Made by a program: the position numbers and the translations under genes. 32,514 nt of DNA from Marinilabiliaceae bacterium (GTDB lineage: Bacteria; Bacteroidota; Bacteroidia; Bacteroidales; Marinilabiliaceae): NCBI GenBank assembly GCA_021443545.1, contig JABUTU010000065.1, positions 1-32,514 of the forward strand. The letters are read 5' to 3'. The notes beneath the pieces are model-generated. The model saw nothing but the letters and a program-made list of their open reading frames with translations. It ran no database searches and was not told the origin of the DNA. Shown here piece after piece: positions 9,126 through 18,011 of this stretch. Position 1 is the stretch's first letter. Every line of letters begins with the position of its first letter.

Positions 9126-12100
9126 ATGAAACAATACAATTTTTGGAACATTATCTGTGGTTGGGTCGCATTTGTGATATCAGCCATAACTTATATCCTC
9201 ACAACTGAGGATACTGCGAGTTTCTGGGATTGTGGAGAGTTTATCTCGACAGCAAACAAACTTTTAGTGGGTCATCCCCCTGGAGCTCCTTTCTTTATGA
9301 TTATAGGTCGCCTTTTTGCAATAATGGCTCCTGATGTGATGTTGATATCAAAAAGTATTAACATCATGTCGGCTCTCTGTTCAGCTTTTACCATCATGTT
9401 CCTCTTTTGGACAATAACGCATCTCGCACGAAAGATTTTCATTGATGAACAGGCCGATTGCTCTGGAGAGACGATGCCCTTGTGGCGTATCATAGCCGTG
9501 ATGGGTGCTGGAATGGTTGGAGCTCTGGCATATACATTCTCTGATACGTTCTGGTTCTCAGCAGTCGAAGGTGAAGTATACGCTATGTCGAGCCTCTTTA
9601 CCGCTGTTGTATTCTGGGCTATTTTGAAATGGGAAAATGTTGCTGACGAGCCTCATGCCAACCGCTGGTTGATTCTTATAGCTTATCTCATAGGATTGTC
9701 TATCGGTGTTCACCTGTTGAATCTCTTGGCTATACCTGCAATAGGTATGATATACTATTTCAAGAAGTATCCTAAAGTAACCCGCAAAGGAGTTATAGCT
9801 GCATTGGCTTTTTCGTGTGTCATTCTCGGTGCAATTCTCTATGGTATCATCCCAGGCCTTGTCAAGATGGCAACTTACTTCGAGTTGTTCTTTGTTAATG
9901 AGCTGGGATTTGGCTATAATTCAGGAGCAATATTCTATGCGCTCCTCTTGGTAGGTTTGCTAATCTATGCAATCTATTGGACTTACAAGAATAACCATGT
10001 CATCTCTAATACCATCCTGACGGCAGTCACAGTAATTATAATAGGCTATTCATCATTTGCCATGGTTGTCATCCGTTCCGTCTCTAATCCGACTATGGAC
10101 CAGAACTCACCAGAAGATGTTTTTGCCCTGACTGATTACCTCAACCGTGAACAGTATGGCAACAGACCATTGCTTTATGGACAGTCTTTTGATTCGCCAA
10201 TAGATAGGCAAGCAATGTCGAATGCTGGCAAGGGAAATCCTGTCTATACTCAGAAGGATGGAAAATATGAGATTGTCGACTATAAACCAGAATATAAGTA
10301 TCAGGCATGTATGCTATTCCCCCGTATGTATAGTCCAGATGAACGTCATATCGAAGAGTATAAATCGTGGACCGGTTTCAAGGGGCGTTCTGTTCCAGTA
10401 GTTGACGAGTATGGTCAAAAGAATTTCGTGACTGTCCCAACATTTTGGGAGAATATCAAGTTCTTCGTTGGTTACCAGTGCAACTTTATGTATTGGCGCT
10501 ATTTTATGTGGAATTTCTCTGGACGCCAGAATGATATTCAGGGTCAGGGAGAACTGATTCATGGCAACTGGATTACAGGTATTCCAGTTATTGATAATAT
10601 GATGCTTGGAGATCAAGACTTGATGCCTGACTCGCTAAAGCAGAACAAGGGTCACAATCGCTATTTTATGTTGCCATTTATTCTCGGTTTGGTGGGTCTC
10701 TTCTTCCAATACGGCAGAGGAAAATATGGCAAACAGGGTTTCTGGGTTGTTATGTTGCTCTTCTTCCTGACAGGCTTGGCTATTGTATTATACCTCAACC
10801 AGACGCCATTGCAGGTTCGTGAGCGCGATTATGCCTATGCAGGCTCTTTCTACGCTTTTGCTATCTGGATAGGTCTGGGTGTTCTCTCTATCGTGGAACT
10901 ATTCAGAAGAATCAAGAAGATTCCTGCCCTTGTATCTGCAGCGGCTGCGACTCTCCTTTGTCTCTTGTGTGTTCCATGTGTGATGGCTGAGCAGAACTGG
11001 GACGATCACGACCGCTCTGGTTCTACAATTGCCCGTGACCTGGCATATAACTATCTCAATACATGTGAGGAGAATGCTATAATTTTCACAAATGGTGATA
11101 ACGATACCTTCCCATTGTGGTATGCGCAAGAGGTCGAGGGATTCCGAACCGACGTACGTGTATGCAACCTCTCATATCTGCAGACTGGGTGGTATTGCGA
11201 CCAGATGAAACGAAAAGCATATAAGAGTGATCCTCTTCCAATCTCATTTACTCATGAGCAGTATACAGGCGATAGAGATGTCATCTATATCAGAAACAAG
11301 AAGAAGGAGGGTATCTCGCTTAAGGAGGCTTTGGATTTCATTCGCTCAGAGGCTCCAGCAACCAAAAAAATCGAGGGTTATAATGAACGCGTATGCTGGG
11401 TTCCATCCAATACCTATTTCTTGAATGTTGATTCGGCAAAACTCCTCAGCAAAGGGATATCATGCAATAGAAGCAAGATGAAGATATCCATATCTAAGGG
11501 CTTGCTGATAAAGAACGATATGATGGTTCTCGATATGTTGCAGACGTCCGACTGGGAGCGTCCAATGTATTATGCTGTAACGGTTGGTGGTGAGAACTAT
11601 GTTGGTTTGAATAATTACTTCCGTCTTGAGGGTTTGGCTTATCGCATAGCACCATATGTGGATTTAGCACCAGATAGTTACAAGAAGCAACGTAATAGCT
11701 CTGCTGGTAATCCTGGAACTGTCAACACCGAGAGGATGTATGATAATATCATGAACAAATTCCGCTGGGGCTTCTTTAATCGCGAGGGTATATATATAGA
11801 TGAGAATAAGTCGCGTATGGCTGGTAACATTCGCAACAACCTGGCGCGTCTCGCCGAGATGTTTGTTGAGGAGGGTGATATTGCTCTTAACGAGGGATTG
11901 CAGGTCGATACTAATGGTCTTTATGTTCCTATCAGCAAAGACGATGCACCCGCTTATGCTGAGCAGAAATATGAGAAGGCTCGCACAGTAATGGAGAAAC
12001 TTGCGTTTGAGGTTCCCGATAGTATCATACCTCATAACTACTTCAGCCTCGGTATCGCATCATGCTACTATCGTCTTGGTCTGAACGAAAAAGCAGATGA

Positions 12101-12332
12101 TGTATTGCGCAAATATGCTAAGGATAATCTGCAGGAGGCTGAATTCTATTTCGCTCTCGGTGATGGAAGAATTCAGTCGGCTGTTTCTGATTTGCAACGA
12201 AACCTATATATAGTCAATCAGATTCTGGATATGGCTGTTGTAAATGAACGGGAGGGTTTTGTAAAAGAGTTGGAGGACTCGTTCTACCCGTTGATTGATA
12301 GGTATGATAACTATTTCCGACCGCAGTATTGA
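9126..12332 (+). CDS. DUF2723 (GT117-type) multi-pass membrane protein with TPR-like tail
   Basis: A 1068-aa inner-membrane protein of the DUF2723 family (related to eukaryotic TMEM260 and classed with family 117 glycosyltransferases, whose eukaryotic member is a protein O-mannosyltransferase). The first ~600 residues contain many transmembrane helices. The family signature DTASFWDCGEF and the following LLVGHPPGAP lie in the first extracytoplasmic loop, where C-type glycosyltransferases carry their acidic catalytic residues. A soluble region holds NGDNDTFPLWY. The C-terminal ~150 residues are helical and repeat-like (EKARTVMEKLAFEVPDS, YFSLGIASCYYRLG), consistent with TPRs. Transfer of a sugar to exported proteins is inferred from the family. 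The next gene, a deacetylase, overlaps its stop codon. Confidence 0.9.
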   Translation: MKQYNFWNIICGWVAFVISAITYILTTEDTASFWDCGEFISTANKLLVGHPPGAPFFMIIGRLFAIMAPDVMLISKSINIMSALCSAFTIMFLFWTITHLARKIFIDEQADCSGETMPLWRIIAVMGAGMVGALAYTFSDTFWFSAVEGEVYAMSSLFTAVVFWAILKWENVADEPHANRWLILIAYLIGLSIGVHLLNLLAIPAIGMIYYFKKYPKVTRKGVIAALAFSCVILGAILYGIIPGLVKMATYFELFFVNELGFGYNSGAIFYALLLVGLLIYAIYWTYKNNHVISNTILTAVTVIIIGYSSFAMVVIRSVSNPTMDQNSPEDVFALTDYLNREQYGNRPLLYGQSFDSPIDRQAMSNAGKGNPVYTQKDGKYEIVDYKPEYKYQACMLFPRMYSPDERHIEEYKSWTGFKGRSVPVVDEYGQKNFVTVPTFWENIKFFVGYQCNFMYWRYFMWNFSGRQNDIQGQGELIHGNWITGIPVIDNMMLGDQDLMPDSLKQNKGHNRYFMLPFILGLVGLFFQYGRGKYGKQGFWVVMLLFFLTGLAIVLYLNQTPLQVRERDYAYAGSFYAFAIWIGLGVLSIVELFRRIKKIPALVSAAAATLLCLLCVPCVMAEQNWDDHDRSGSTIARDLAYNYLNTCEENAIIFTNGDNDTFPLWYAQEVEGFRTDVRVCNLSYLQTGWYCDQMKRKAYKSDPLPISFTHEQYTGDRDVIYIRNKKKEGISLKEALDFIRSEAPATKKIEGYNERVCWVPSNTYFLNVDSAKLLSKGISCNRSKMKISISKGLLIKNDMMVLDMLQTSDWERPMYYAVTVGGENYVGLNNYFRLEGLAYRIAPYVDLAPDSYKKQRNSSAGNPGTVNTERMYDNIMNKFRWGFFNREGIYIDENKSRMAGNIRNNLARLAEMFVEEGDIALNEGLQVDTNGLYVPISKDDAPAYAEQKYEKARTVMEKLAFEVPDSIIPHNYFSLGIASCYYRLGLNEKADDVLRKYAKDNLQEAEFYFALGDGRIQSAVSDLQRNLYIVNQILDMAVVNEREGFVKELEDSFYPLIDRYDNYFRPQY

Positions 12333-13027
12333 AATCTTTGATTATCCAACCTTGCGAACTCTTACGTCGTCCTTTCGCCAATTCGATTTGGCGTCTGGAC
12401 GACATTTTTTGTGATGCGGAAAAAGTGTCTCATCACACTCCACGTATCTCGCTGACTTTTGATGATGGTCCTATTCCAGAACAGACCCCTTGGGTCTTGG
12501 ATATTCTCGACCAATACAATATTAAAGCTACTTTTTTCGTTGTAGGGGATAATGTGCGTAAATATCCCGACGTGTTTCGCGAGGTTGTAGCACGCGGTCA
12601 CGAAGTGGGCAACCATACCTTCAATCATGTTCAGATGCTTAGGATGTCGTGGAGAGATTATGTCAAAAATATTCGTCTATGCTCGGAAGAGGCTCAGAAG
12701 GCATTGCCTGGTGTCAGGATGAGGTTTTTCAGAGCTCCACATGGGCAGATTACACCATGGAGATGTCGTGAGCTGACGACAGGAAGCTCAGCTTTGATGT
12801 CAGGTTTAGGTTTTACGAATATGGTTTTCTGGGATGTTATGCCTATGGATTATGACAGCCGTCTGACGCCTCGGGAGGTGGCAAAAAATACACGGACCTA
12901 TCTCCGTGACGGGTCCGTGATTGTGATGCATGATAGTATAAAGGCTGGGGAACGAATGCGCTATGCCCTGTCTACTACCATCGATGAGGTACTCTCAAAG
13001 GGGTGGCATATAGTCCCAATACCCTGA
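12329..13027 (+). CDS. Polysaccharide deacetylase (NodB homology, CE4)
   Basis: A 232-aa metal-dependent deacetylase that removes N- or O-acetyl groups from glycans. The NodB motifs are TFDDGP at residues 43-48, the zinc-binding pair His96/His100 in NHTFNH, and FRAPHG. No ATG or GTG precedes the catalytic domain in a usable place. The TTG at 12329 overlaps the preceding stop codon (TTGA) and implies translational coupling; a second TTG at 12338, which would give MIIQP, also resembles the opening of relatives. There is no signal peptide, so it is either cytoplasmic or anchored by a partner. The coupling suggests that it acts on the same glycan pathway as the DUF2723 protein. Confidence 0.87.
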   Translation: MKSLIIQPCELLRRPFANSIWRLDDIFCDAEKVSHHTPRISLTFDDGPIPEQTPWVLDILDQYNIKATFFVVGDNVRKYPDVFREVVARGHEVGNHTFNHVQMLRMSWRDYVKNIRLCSEEAQKALPGVRMRFFRAPHGQITPWRCRELTTGSSALMSGLGFTNMVFWDVMPMDYDSRLTPREVAKNTRTYLRDGSVIVMHDSIKAGERMRYALSTTIDEVLSKGWHIVPIP

Positions 13028-13028
13028 A

Positions 13029-13832
13029 TCAGACGCCTGAGAAACTTGAAAATCCTCCGTCAACAGGTATGCATGTTCCTGTGATGAAACTGGCACTTTC
13101 TGAGCAGAGAAGCGTAACTATTCCATTCAATTCCGAAATATCTCCAAAGCGACGCATTGGTGTCTTGGCAATAACCTTATGACTGCGTTCCGTCAGTGAT
13201 CCATCGTCGTTGAGAAGTGCCTTGCGGTTCTGTTCGCCGATAAAGAATCCTGGTGCAATGGCATTGACACGAATCTTTTCGCTGTACTTGATAGCCATCT
13301 CTTGTGCAAGCCATTTTGTGAGTGCTATGACTCCCTCCTTGGCAATGGCATAGCCCATAACTCTTGTCAAAGCATCGTATGCAGCCATCGATGAGATGTT
13401 AATGATATTGCCACTCTTCTGATTTGCCATTTGCTTGCCAAATGCAAGACAAGGATATATTGTTCCATACAGGTTCAGGTCGATGACCTTCTGCAAATCT
13501 TCTGTCTTCATGTCAAAAACCGACTGGTCGTCCATGATAGTAGCACCTGGCACATTACCCCCTGCACAGTTTACCAATATGTCGATGTGACCATATTTCT
13601 TTACTATAGCAGCAGAAAGTTCCTCCAACTTCTCTTTGTTGAGAACGTCGCATGCTGAACCATCAACTTCTCCTAACGACTTCATCGAATCAATGGCTGC
13701 ATCCACTTTATTCTGATGACCGCCTATGATATATACGGTGGCTCCTGCTTCAAGGAGACCACGACTGATATTCGAGCCAAGCACACCGCTTCCGCCTGTG
13801 ACGATGGCTACTTTTCCTTCAAGTGTTTTCAT
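13029..13832 (-). CDS. SDR-family oxidoreductase, probable D-mannonate (fructuronate) reductase
   Basis: A 267-aa short-chain dehydrogenase/reductase. The NAD(P) motif TGGSGVLG lies at residues 12-19, NCAGG around 88-92, the catalytic Ser in NISSMAAYD and the Tyr/Lys pair in YAIAK. Position decides the role: it starts 18 bases after uxuA on the same strand. Bacteroidetes commonly pair uxuA with an SDR that interconverts D-fructuronate and D-mannonate in place of the unrelated UxuB of E. coli. It acts in the cytoplasm in glucuronate breakdown. Sugar specificity is inferred from the neighbour, not from motifs. Its stop codon is one base from that of the convergent deacetylase. Confidence 0.88.
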   Translation of the reverse strand: MKTLEGKVAIVTGGSGVLGSNISRGLLEAGATVYIIGGHQNKVDAAIDSMKSLGEVDGSACDVLNKEKLEELSAAIVKKYGHIDILVNCAGGNVPGATIMDDQSVFDMKTEDLQKVIDLNLYGTIYPCLAFGKQMANQKSGNIINISSMAAYDALTRVMGYAIAKEGVIALTKWLAQEMAIKYSEKIRVNAIAPGFFIGEQNRKALLNDDGSLTERSHKVIAKTPMRRFGDISELNGIVTLLCSESASFITGTCIPVDGGFSSFSGV

Positions 13833-13850
13833 TGTATTATATCTCTCTTT

Positions 13851-15029
13851 TTACTTGACTGTTTCAGAATGGTCTACCATCGACATCATGCCGCTTATCT
13901 GACCTAAAGCAAACATACGCCCGTGGAATGAGTAACCTGCATTGTAGCCTTTATCCTCGTCGCCAAGCATCATACGACCATGGTCAACTCGCATCGGAAG
14001 GTCTCTCTTGGCGTTCTGTTCAAAGAACTTTACCAGATATGGAACATTTGCACGTCCTCCAGTGTGTAGTGCCTCAATGAAATTGCCATCGGGTGTGGCC
14101 TGTGTCGAACGTAGGTGCACAAAATGTATTCTGTCAACAAACTCCCGCGCCATGGCTGGCACATCGTTATGAAGTCCTGCTGAGAGGGAACCCGCACAGA
14201 ATGTCAGGCCGTTGTGAATGTTTGGGACAGCATTAAGGAACCAACGGATATCCTCTGCGCATGTTACAATGCGTGGCAGGCCAAGAAGCTGGAATGGTGG
14301 ATCATCAGGATGAACACACATGTTTATGCCCCACTTGTCGCATACCGGCATAATCTTCTCTAACCAGTATTTCATATTGTTGCGAAGCGTATCACGGTCT
14401 ATACCCTTATAGAGAGCCAGTAGGTCCTTGAATTTCTTGACAGGATTATTGTCCTCCTCTGATATGTTGCCATTCACAAAACCCTGTGTCTTGATTATTA
14501 TATTCTCAACAAGAGTGTTGCGGAACTCTGGTGTTGCCTTGGTGTGCATCTCATCAACGCGTGCAAGCTCTGCAGGCGAATAGCAGTCACGGGCACCTTC
14601 GCGCTCCAGTATGTAGATCTCAAAATATGCAAACTCTGTGCGGTTGAAGTAGAGTGATGATGTCCCATCAGGCCATGGATGTTCCAAGTCTGTGCGCACC
14701 CAGTCGATGACAGGCATGAAATTGTAACATACTGTCTTAATGCCTGCTTTGCCAAGATTCTCAAGACTAATGATGTATTTCTCAATCAACTCTTCACGGT
14801 CATCACCGCCATATTTGATGCTCTCCATGACAGGCAGACTCTCTACAACGCTCCAACGCATTCCGTAGCGCTCAATGTATCTCTTGAGGTCCATGATATC
14901 CTCATACTGCCATATATCACCATTCTTCACTTGGTGTAATGCTGTCACAATGCCTTCAACCCCAATCTGTCGGAGCATATCAAGTGTTATTTTGTCGTTC
15001 TTACCGAACCAACGCCATGTTTTTTCCAT
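13851..15029 (-). CDS. uxuA: Mannonate dehydratase
   Basis: A 392-aa cytoplasmic metal-dependent enzyme that dehydrates D-mannonate to 2-keto-3-deoxygluconate, the step that feeds hexuronates into the KDG pathway. The opening MEKTWRWFGKND, the NFMPVIDWVRTDLEHPWPDG region and HPDDPPFQLLGLPRI are strongly conserved UxuA sequences, and the length is normal. It is the first gene of a two-gene unit with the SDR reductase. Neither uronate isomerase (uxaC) nor a KDG kinase is in the window. It is transcribed away from the sensor kinase gene. Confidence 0.95.
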   Translation of the reverse strand: MEKTWRWFGKNDKITLDMLRQIGVEGIVTALHQVKNGDIWQYEDIMDLKRYIERYGMRWSVVESLPVMESIKYGGDDREELIEKYIISLENLGKAGIKTVCYNFMPVIDWVRTDLEHPWPDGTSSLYFNRTEFAYFEIYILEREGARDCYSPAELARVDEMHTKATPEFRNTLVENIIIKTQGFVNGNISEEDNNPVKKFKDLLALYKGIDRDTLRNNMKYWLEKIMPVCDKWGINMCVHPDDPPFQLLGLPRIVTCAEDIRWFLNAVPNIHNGLTFCAGSLSAGLHNDVPAMAREFVDRIHFVHLRSTQATPDGNFIEALHTGGRANVPYLVKFFEQNAKRDLPMRVDHGRMMLGDEDKGYNAGYSFHGRMFALGQISGMMSMVDHSETVK

Positions 15030-15056
15030 ATCTGTGTACTATGTTATTTTCATTTT

Positions 15057-15119
15057 CAAAGTTAATCAAAGAAAGAATAGCTCATATCTCTTTTCTTCTG
15101 AAAATGTAACTTATCTTTG
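15057..15119. promoter_or_regulatory. Divergent promoter region between uxuA and the sensor kinase
   Basis: On the minus strand TAACTTTG (complement of 15057-15064) matches the Bacteroidetes -7 consensus 27 bases ahead of uxuA, without a clear -33 TTTG. On the plus strand TATCTTTG at 15112-15119 matches 17 bases before the ATG at 15137. No operator-like inverted repeat was seen between them. Confidence 0.6.
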
Positions 15120-15136
15120 TGGCTAAGTAACCAGAT

Positions 15137-16312
15137 ATGATGACTATGGCTAAATATTTTCACCTCTTTCTCATTCTCATAGGGTGTGCTATCCTCGCTT
15201 TCGTTCTCACTTACTCCAACAATATGGTCCATTCCCTTAATAAAGAGGAGAATACACGTGTGCGGCAATGGGCACAGGCAACGCAGCTTCTGGCTTCTGC
15301 CGACGTGGATGACTCCCAGACAGTCTCTTTACTGCTGGATATAATCCAAGAGAATAATACTATTCCTGTCATAATTACTGATTCGGCATCAAATGTGATA
15401 CTATATCGCAACATTTCAGACAATGATTCGACCATGGCATTGCCTGATATCCAGATCGTTCTCGAAAAAATGAAGCAACATGGCACATGTATCGACATAG
15501 ATTTTGATGGTAGCATCGTCCAGAAACTCTATTTCAGTAACTCTCGTTTGATTGATAAGTTGGCGTATTACCCACTCGTGCAGTTGGCTCTGTGTCTGCT
15601 TTTCATCCTTTTCGCCTATTTTGTATTTTCCCGTGCACGCCGTATGGAACAAGATAAAGTGTGGATTGGACTTGCTCGCGAAACAGCTCACCAATTGGGA
15701 ACGCCTATCTCTGCACTCATGGGCTGGCAACAGATTCTCGAATCTGGCGAGGATAGCTCTCAAGTCGATAAAAAAATGATTTCACAAGAGATGAAGAGGG
15801 ATGTGGAGAGATTAAAAACAATAGCCGACAGATTCTCTAAAATTGGTAGCCAAGCCGACTTGAAAGATCTCGATTTGAGTGACACTATTACTCAGTGCGT
15901 AGATTATCTGCGCCGAAGAATCCCTTCAAGAATTAATATCAAATTCATCAATGAGACCAAAAACTTGTCGGTTAAGCATAACGCTACTCTGATAGGGTGG
16001 GCTATCGAGAATATTTGTAGAAACTCCCTCGACGCCATTGAGGTGTATGGTGATATTATAGTGTCACTTAAAGCATATAATGATAAAGCATTGATATGCA
16101 TTAGCGATAATGGTAAGGGAATGACGAAATCCGTCGCCTCTAAGATTTTCTCTGCTGGCTATACAACAAAAACAAGAGGATGGGGTATTGGTTTGGCTTT
16201 GGCTAAACGAATTGTTGTTGAATATCACAAAGGTGTTATTTATGTAGCAGACTCTGAAGTTGGTAAGGGCACAACAATAGCTATCTCTCTGAAAGTAGAG
16301 AGCCATAAATGA
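15137..16312 (+). CDS. Membrane sensor histidine kinase
   Basis: A 391-aa two-component sensor kinase. One transmembrane helix lies at residues ~7-27, a short extracytoplasmic sensing segment spans ~28-145, and a second helix (LALCLLFILFAYFVF) lies at ~150-165. The HisKA dimerisation helix has the phospho-acceptor His185 in ETAHQLGTPIS. The HATPase domain shows N-box IENICRNSLDAI, G1 SDNGKGM and G2 GWGIGLALAK. No response regulator is adjacent, so it is an orphan here. The start at 15137 or the ATG three codons later (15146) are equally possible. Its signal is unknown. Confidence 0.92.
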   Translation: MMTMAKYFHLFLILIGCAILAFVLTYSNNMVHSLNKEENTRVRQWAQATQLLASADVDDSQTVSLLLDIIQENNTIPVIITDSASNVILYRNISDNDSTMALPDIQIVLEKMKQHGTCIDIDFDGSIVQKLYFSNSRLIDKLAYYPLVQLALCLLFILFAYFVFSRARRMEQDKVWIGLARETAHQLGTPISALMGWQQILESGEDSSQVDKKMISQEMKRDVERLKTIADRFSKIGSQADLKDLDLSDTITQCVDYLRRRIPSRINIKFINETKNLSVKHNATLIGWAIENICRNSLDAIEVYGDIIVSLKAYNDKALICISDNGKGMTKSVASKIFSAGYTTKTRGWGIGLALAKRIVVEYHKGVIYVADSEVGKGTTIAISLKVESHK

Positions 16313-16393
16313 TATGTTTTACGGAATTCCGTGCAAATCAGTGTTCTTATAGCACTCTCACATATTATTTTCTCTTATCTTAACTCAATACTT

Positions 16394-16424
16394 ATTGTAT
16401 TAACGTGGAGTTTGATTATTTTTG
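16394..16424 (+). promoter_or_regulatory. Promoter of the GH3 acyl-adenylating enzyme gene
   Basis: ATTG at 16394-16397, a 19-base spacer and TATTTTTG at 16417-16424 fit the Bacteroidetes promoter pattern with one mismatch in the -33 element. The ATG lies 22 bases after the -7 box. Confidence 0.6.
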
Positions 16425-16446
16425 TATTGCATAATAAGATACTGAG

Positions 16447-17955
16447 ATGGCAATACTGAATTCCATAATTAATATGTTCACTGAGCAGCGTCTAAAATCG
16501 ATAAGAGCTTTTGGCGAGCATGGTGATTCATTGCAGCGCGAACAGTTGAAGAGCCTTATCAACAAAGCTTCCTCAACCTCTTTCGGTCAGGAACATCAGT
16601 TCTCATCTATTTCTAACTACCGGCAGTTTGCTGAACGTGTCCCAGTCGTCACATACGAGGAGTTCGCTCCCTATATCGAGAGGATGACTCGTGGAGAGGA
16701 GAATGTATCATGGCCTGGTGCCGTCAAGTGGTTTGCTAAATCGTCTGGAACAACGAATGCTAAGAGTAAGTTCATACCAGTCACTGAGGATGCCCTCGAC
16801 AACTGCCATTATCAGGGAGGTCGAGATGTTATGGCTATATACACAAGCCTCCATGAGGACTCACAGCTCTTTACAGGTAAAAGCCTTACTCTCGGAGGTA
16901 GCAAACAGATTAGTCCTCTGAACGAAAAGAGTGTCGTAGGCGACCTCTCGGCTATCATGATCAGCAATACTCCGAAGTGGATTAACCTCTTCCGAACGCC
17001 ATCGCAATCAATTGCTCTATTAGAAAAATGGGAGGAGAAACTCGATAAGATTACGGAGTATACTGTTGAGCAAAATGTCACCTCTTTAGTAGGCGTACCA
17101 AGTTGGTTTCTAATTCTTATAAAGCACATACTTAAAGTTACAGGTAAGAATAATCTGCATGAGATTTGGCCTAATCTCGAACTTTTTATCCATGGCGGTA
17201 TAAACTTCACCCCCTATCGTGAGCAGTATAAGGCGTTGGCACCTAAGGGGATTAACTTTATGGAGACCTATAACGCCAGTGAAGGTTTCTTCTCCATTCA
17301 GGATGATCCGCAACAGAGGGGGATGCTCTTAATGCTTGACTACGGCGTCTTCTACGAATTTGTGCCGTTGAACGAGGTCGGTAAGCCTTACCCGAAGGCA
17401 TTGACAATCGAAAATGTCGAAGTGGGTATCGACTATGCAATGGTTATATCAACCAACGGAGGATTATGGCGCTATATGATTGGTGACACCATTCGTTTCG
17501 TAAGTAAGAACCCTCACCGCATAATCATATCTGGTAGAACAAAGCACTATATGAATGCCTTCGGCGAGGAGGTTATGATTGATAATGCTGAAAAGGCGCT
17601 TCTAAAGGCATGCCAGACAACAAATGCCATTATAAAGGAGTATACCGCAGCTCCTGTCTTTATGGCAACAAACACCCAGGGATGCCACCAGTGGCTTATC
17701 GAGTTTGAACAGTTGCCTTCTAATATAGAACTCTTCCGTAATACTCTCGACCAGGAACTTCAGAAGGTTAACTCCGACTATGAGGCTAAGCGATACAAAG
17801 ATATCACTTTAGCTTCCCCTATTTTAACTATTGCAAGAGATAATCTCTTCTTCGACTGGCTCGCCTCTAAAGGGAAACTTGGAGGACAGAATAAAGTGCC
17901 TCGTCTTTCAAACAACCGAGAGTATATCGACTCGTTGCTGTCAAACAACCATTGA
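16447..17955 (+). CDS. GH3 auxin-responsive-promoter family protein (acyl-adenylating enzyme)
   Basis: A 502-aa cytoplasmic member of the GH3 branch of the ANL adenylating superfamily (unrelated to glycoside hydrolase GH3). Plant members conjugate amino acids to acyl hormones by way of an acyl-AMP. The family's ATP-binding features are visible: the phosphate-binding loop KSSGTTNAKSKF, ETYNASEGFF in the position of the A5 motif, and the GLWRYMIGDTIRF segment with a conserved Asp. Family length is normal. In bacteria the acyl substrate and the acceptor are generally unknown. The gene has its own promoter and a 134-base gap from the kinase gene, so it is likely transcribed alone. It converges on the DUF6266 gene. 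Confidence 0.88.
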   Translation: MAILNSIINMFTEQRLKSIRAFGEHGDSLQREQLKSLINKASSTSFGQEHQFSSISNYRQFAERVPVVTYEEFAPYIERMTRGEENVSWPGAVKWFAKSSGTTNAKSKFIPVTEDALDNCHYQGGRDVMAIYTSLHEDSQLFTGKSLTLGGSKQISPLNEKSVVGDLSAIMISNTPKWINLFRTPSQSIALLEKWEEKLDKITEYTVEQNVTSLVGVPSWFLILIKHILKVTGKNNLHEIWPNLELFIHGGINFTPYREQYKALAPKGINFMETYNASEGFFSIQDDPQQRGMLLMLDYGVFYEFVPLNEVGKPYPKALTIENVEVGIDYAMVISTNGGLWRYMIGDTIRFVSKNPHRIIISGRTKHYMNAFGEEVMIDNAEKALLKACQTTNAIIKEYTAAPVFMATNTQGCHQWLIEFEQLPSNIELFRNTLDQELQKVNSDYEAKRYKDITLASPILTIARDNLFFDWLASKGKLGGQNKVPRLSNNREYIDSLLSNNH

Positions 17956-18011
17956 TATTAATAGAAAACAGTCCTTATTAAAGTGAAGACTGCTAATGGT
18001 GTTACATTCTG

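Noticed and set aside
16321-16332. Perfect 12-bp palindrome ACGGAATTCCGT just after the sensor kinase gene
   Set aside because: Palindromes of this length are expected several times by chance in a window of this size; there is no loop or T-run to make it a terminator and no promoter overlap.
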